Shown: positions 61,011 to 64,000 of the stretch, piece after piece
Layout: each line of letters starts with the position of its first letter
How positions within the stretch are numbered: position 1 is the stretch's first letter
Assembly: GCF_025833875.1 (NCBI RefSeq)
Contig: NZ_JAOYOD010000001.1
Span: 2,356,001 to 2,420,000, forward strand
Origin: Reichenbachiella ulvae
GTDB taxonomy: Bacteria > Bacteroidota > Bacteroidia > Cytophagales > Cyclobacteriaceae
Reading direction: 5' to 3'
Length of the DNA stretch: 64,000 nucleotides
Notes under the pieces: model-generated
Told to the model about the DNA's origin: nothing
Database searches by the model: none
Seen by the model: the letters and a program-made list of their open reading frames with translations, nothing else
Made by a program: the position numbers and the translations under genes

Positions 61011-62864
61011 TTACTCAATTATCACTGGTGCTTCGAACAATTCAAATTCGCCTGTACCAATCAGTATAAAGACAGTTTGCCAATTAGCATCAGAACCATC
61101 ATAGGTAGCGCATTTCACGGTATAATAAACGTCTACACCACTTACCATAGTAGCATCAGAAAACTTCTTCTCCAATAGCAGCTGTATACCTTCGGCCATT
61201 CTTTCAATAATCAATGCCTTCCCATCATCTGCAGATAGTTCTGCATATTCGGCTTGTGCAAAATCTCCTGTTGTTCTCTTATCTAATCGGATATCAAAAT
61301 TCGAATAATAGGCTCCTGCACCGTAGTAGAACTCTCCAGTACCAAAACCATCCACCAAATCAGGATGCGTTTTAGCTACCTCATCAACAATGATTTGATA
61401 ATCAGAACTAGTCATGGTGAAAACAACCGACGGATCAAAAACAAATGACGTTCCGTCATGTTTATACTGCTCTACTTGCTCCTCATAAAAAGAACCCATC
61501 CAAGCCCCACCTGTGAAGGTATATTCCTCTGCCAGAGTAACCGTTCTACCGTTGTAGTATCTAAACACAACATCATAGGAATCACCTTCAACTGCAAATG
61601 GGAACATTTGACTCAAATAAGTAGGTAGATAATCAGAAGATGGAGTACTTGAACTAAAATTGTCATAAGTACCCGGAGCTCCCATCATATTATAATCTTT
61701 GCTGCCAAGGTAAGCGACTTCATCATCCATTGACACCCATTTCTCGCCATCAAATTCATAAAAACCATTGACATAATCGATTACAGGTGCTGCACCTTCT
61801 TCTACTACCACATCAACAATCTCCCAAGTACATGCTCCTACAGCAGTGGAAGATGTATAATGAAATCCTAGATATAAAGATCCTCCTTGAACATCAGGCA
61901 GTGTTGCAGATCCTACAAACTCACTCCAACCTGTACCTTCAGGAACTACATCCAAATCTACGCTTGTCCAGGTAGCTGCGGCCACATCACCTGCATAGTC
62001 AGTTGAATAAAGTATATCAATTTCTTCACCCCATTCTGTAGAAGCGTAATTCCAAATCTGTGTAATAGTGACATTTATATCACCAGTTGCACCTGAAAGA
62101 TCAATTTCAGAAGAAATCAACCAATCATCATTATCCTGTGCTCCGCTCGCATATCCAGACATTTTTGCCCAAGTTGCTCCACTAAATGAATCCCATTCCC
62201 AAGCCTGGGCACCTAAAAGGTCTGTGGCAGTAAATTGACCTAAACCATTTTCCTCTAGCTCAAAGTCTTCACTAAAAACTTCTTCTCCCGACAGCTCGCT
62301 ATAACGCTGATCAATTCGATCATAAGTTGTGCTTACGATATCACCTTCAACTGGATCTTGAACTTTGGTCAACAACCATTCTGTCAAAAACTTATCCGCA
62401 TCAACCGAACTATCAAAGAATCCAAACTTACCTGACTCAGCACTATAAGACTCATAGTCCGCCTGCTCAAGTTCGAATTTGGGAGCTGTCAAATAAGCAG
62501 AAAAAGCTTCAGAATCTCCTGTAAACAAGTTGTAATTAACTTTTACAGCTGTTCCTTTACCATGAAAAGCGAAAGCGCCATCTACGAAAGTCGGAAGATA
62601 TTTTTTGGCCTCATAATCAGGGCTAAACGCTTCATTGGATTCGATAAAATCAGCTGCTGCAGAATCTTCCTTTGTTTCCATTGCAAGTGCTATTCCTGCA
62701 ACTGTGGCATAATCATCACTGGTAAGTGTATAAATGAAAGTTTGGTCACTTCCTTCCTCTAGTTCCTTTTCTTCGAGTTCATCGTAGACTTCTTCCAGAG
62801 GTTCACATCCCATCGCTATCACGGCTGAGATAAAAAGAATATTAATATATTTTAAAAACTTCAT
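61011..62864 (-). CDS. Choice-of-anchor-J-like outer-membrane lipoprotein
   Basis: A 617-residue protein with a lipoprotein signal ending in Cys20 (LFISAVIAMGC). Residues about 200-350 form a choice-of-anchor-J / MAM-like jelly roll (SEDFELEENGLGQFTATDLL, WEWDSFSGATWAKMSGYASG, DDWLISSEIDLSGATGDINV). On either side lie repeats of another module, for example DYESYSAESGKFGFFDSS before and DYNMMGAPGTYDNFSSST after, each followed by an EGD-containing segment, and a TLTSDDY/TMTSSDY motif near residues 47 and 480. It sits 18 bases downstream of the TonB receptor, where a SusD-like partner would be, although it has no SusD similarity. It probably captures the receptor's ligand at the surface. Confidence 0.82.
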   Translation of the reverse strand: MKFLKYINILFISAVIAMGCEPLEEVYDELEEKELEEGSDQTFIYTLTSDDYATVAGIALAMETKEDSAAADFIESNEAFSPDYEAKKYLPTFVDGAFAFHGKGTAVKVNYNLFTGDSEAFSAYLTAPKFELEQADYESYSAESGKFGFFDSSVDADKFLTEWLLTKVQDPVEGDIVSTTYDRIDQRYSELSGEEVFSEDFELEENGLGQFTATDLLGAQAWEWDSFSGATWAKMSGYASGAQDNDDWLISSEIDLSGATGDINVTITQIWNYASTEWGEEIDILYSTDYAGDVAAATWTSVDLDVVPEGTGWSEFVGSATLPDVQGGSLYLGFHYTSSTAVGACTWEIVDVVVEEGAAPVIDYVNGFYEFDGEKWVSMDDEVAYLGSKDYNMMGAPGTYDNFSSSTPSSDYLPTYLSQMFPFAVEGDSYDVVFRYYNGRTVTLAEEYTFTGGAWMGSFYEEQVEQYKHDGTSFVFDPSVVFTMTSSDYQIIVDEVAKTHPDLVDGFGTGEFYYGAGAYYSNFDIRLDKRTTGDFAQAEYAELSADDGKALIIERMAEGIQLLLEKKFSDATMVSGVDVYYTVKCATYDGSDANWQTVFILIGTGEFELFEAPVIIE

Positions 62865-62882
62865 GTCTAAATTCTTTCTGGA

Positions 62883-64000
62883 TTAAAATTTAATTCTCAT
62901 TCCTAATGTCCACTGACGTCCAGTTCCCATATAGACATCATTAATTCCACCACTTCTTGCATCTGTCACATATTCAGCATCAAGAGCATTATTTACGTTT
63001 CCATAAAGAATACTTTCTATCTCACCAATCTGGAAAGTATAGTTAGCATTCAAGTCTAAATTGAAATATTCAGGAATTTCCCAAGACTGGGTTTTAAGTT
63101 CTGGTGAGGTGATATCTGTTGGTTCAAAGTCTGCATAGTTGTTGGCATAGTAGTTCAAATTCGCACCCACTTTGAATCCTTTTAAAACTTCTATTCTAGC
63201 ACCTAAAGCAGCTGTTGTTTGAGCGGAGTTTCCTACTTTCAGACCAGAAATATAATAGTTATAAGTACCTACCAAATTTCTATCCTCATCATAAACATTC
63301 ACATCGGTCAAATCGTTTTGCCATGTCCAGTCTCCAAGTGAAACCATACCCGTTAATGTAACTTGTCTGATTGGTCTGTATTGAAAATCTAATTCAACAC
63401 CTTGGTGGATTGCGTTTACTCCCTGCAAGTTGGCAAAAGTAGAATCGGAAATAGATTCAATTAAAGTTCTGTCTCTCCAGTTAGTCCAGTAAACATTCAA
63501 ATTCGCGCTTAATTTGGATGTTCTAAAACCATACCCAACCTCAGCACTCAAGATTTTCTGCATTTCTACATCTTCATTGATGATATTCTGAAAATCCTGG
63601 AATACAGCATCAAAAATTGGGGCCTTGGTAAAATATCCTCCATTCACAAACACATTGTGTTTTTGGCTCAAATTATAATTCAAACCACCCTTAGCTTGAT
63701 AACCTAAGAAGTTTTGAAAATCAGTCTCTTGTTCACCTGGTACATATTGATAATAATCAATTCTCTTATAACTTGTGTTTGACACAGCAATATTGACAAA
63801 TGCAGAAAGATCATTCACAGTATACTCTGCTTGACCAAAAACTCCTTCCCAAAGTACAATACCATCGTTGTAATAATCTCTCTTATCACCAACCTGAAGT
63901 CTTCTATTTGGATTATTGATATCATTATCATCCTCAGCAAAATCTGCCCCTAACAAATTGGTCACCTCTGAAAAATGGATACCTTTATAATATCTCAAAT
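62883..64000 (-). CDS. TonB-dependent receptor, C-terminal part (5' end outside window)
   Basis: About 372 residues of a beta-barrel outer-membrane receptor; the gene continues past the right edge, and the TTG at 63998 is only an internal codon. The C-terminal barrel pattern is clear: KHNVFVNGGYFTKAPIFDAV, ILSAEVGYGFRTSKLSANLN, VYWTNWRDRTLIES, VELDFQYRPIRQVTLTGMVS, FNLDLNANYTFQIGEIESIL, and the terminal strand QWTLGMRIKF. Such receptors import large ligands with energy from TonB-ExbBD. Without the plug domain, a CarboxypepD-like extension cannot be judged. Its neighbours, a surface lipoprotein and a secreted DNase, suggest nucleic-acid-derived cargo. Confidence 0.93.
   Translation of the reverse strand, partial: LRYYKGIHFSEVTNLLGADFAEDDNDINNPNRRLQVGDKRDYYNDGIVLWEGVFGQAEYTVNDLSAFVNIAVSNTSYKRIDYYQYVPGEQETDFQNFLGYQAKGGLNYNLSQKHNVFVNGGYFTKAPIFDAVFQDFQNIINEDVEMQKILSAEVGYGFRTSKLSANLNVYWTNWRDRTLIESISDSTFANLQGVNAIHQGVELDFQYRPIRQVTLTGMVSLGDWTWQNDLTDVNVYDEDRNLVGTYNYYISGLKVGNSAQTTAALGARIEVLKGFKVGANLNYYANNYADFEPTDITSPELKTQSWEIPEYFNLDLNANYTFQIGEIESILYGNVNNALDAEYVTDARSGGINDVYMGTGRQWTLGMRIKF

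Overview
The window looks like a chromosomal piece of a Bacteroidota bacterium, most likely order Cytophagales (a Reichenbachiella-like marine or soil glider is my best guess; that rank rests on gene content and memory, not on a search). Signs seen in the sequence are a type IX secretion C-terminal sorting tail on an extracellular nuclease, a TonB-dependent receptor paired with a lipoprotein, several TAnnTTTG promoter -7 boxes, AT-leaning codon use, TTG/GTG starts, and family combinations typical of the phylum (TamL, DUF6089, DUF4159, PUR-alpha-like DUF3276, DUF1232, AcnA plus AcnB). No prophage, transposase, rRNA, tRNA or CRISPR array was found.

Layout. 1-8.2 kb is the accessory part. It holds a truncated PUA-like gene overlapping an ASCH gene, a 42-bp tandem hairpin repeat, an orphan DUF6261-like gene, a secreted protein, an SDR, a metallophosphoesterase and a LytS/LytR-type two-component pair. 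The gaps between them are filled with a mosaic of REP-like repeats, including a 280-bp block present twice. 8.2-16.4 kb is a carbon-metabolism and sensing block: pckA is divergent from an apparent operon of a DASS anion transporter, a histidine kinase with a CRP-like input domain, a stand-alone receiver and an outer-membrane porin, followed by a second membrane histidine kinase. 16.4-30.6 kb is mixed: a GH9 glycosidase, thiol peroxidase, a TPR/WG-repeat protein, a methyltransferase, a DUF6089/DUF4159 envelope pair, an aldose epimerase, a TPR protein, tyrS and a DUF255 thioredoxin-like lipoprotein.

30.7-40 kb is housekeeping: rny, zapA, a coiled-coil gene and pheT; then a DUF1232 operon that includes a 59-codon membrane protein; an A-type Fe-S carrier lacking its C-terminal cysteines; and the run greA-HIT-WD40, then divIVA-folB. 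40-47 kb carries both aconitases, with a HicA/HicB toxin-antitoxin pair and an overlapping voltage-gated potassium channel between them. 47-58 kb holds ychF, two AI-2E-family exporters, DUF3276, DUF58, an NTF2-like/SDR/TrmH run, tamL and hemF.

The right edge (58.4-64 kb) is one minus-strand locus: TonB-dependent receptor (cut by the window edge), repeat-containing lipoprotein, then a secreted endonuclease I with two OB-like repeats and a sorting tail. The arrangement suggests extracellular DNA breakdown coupled to uptake. It is separated from hemF by a nested double palindrome in which a REP-like inverted repeat sits in the loop of a terminator-like stem.
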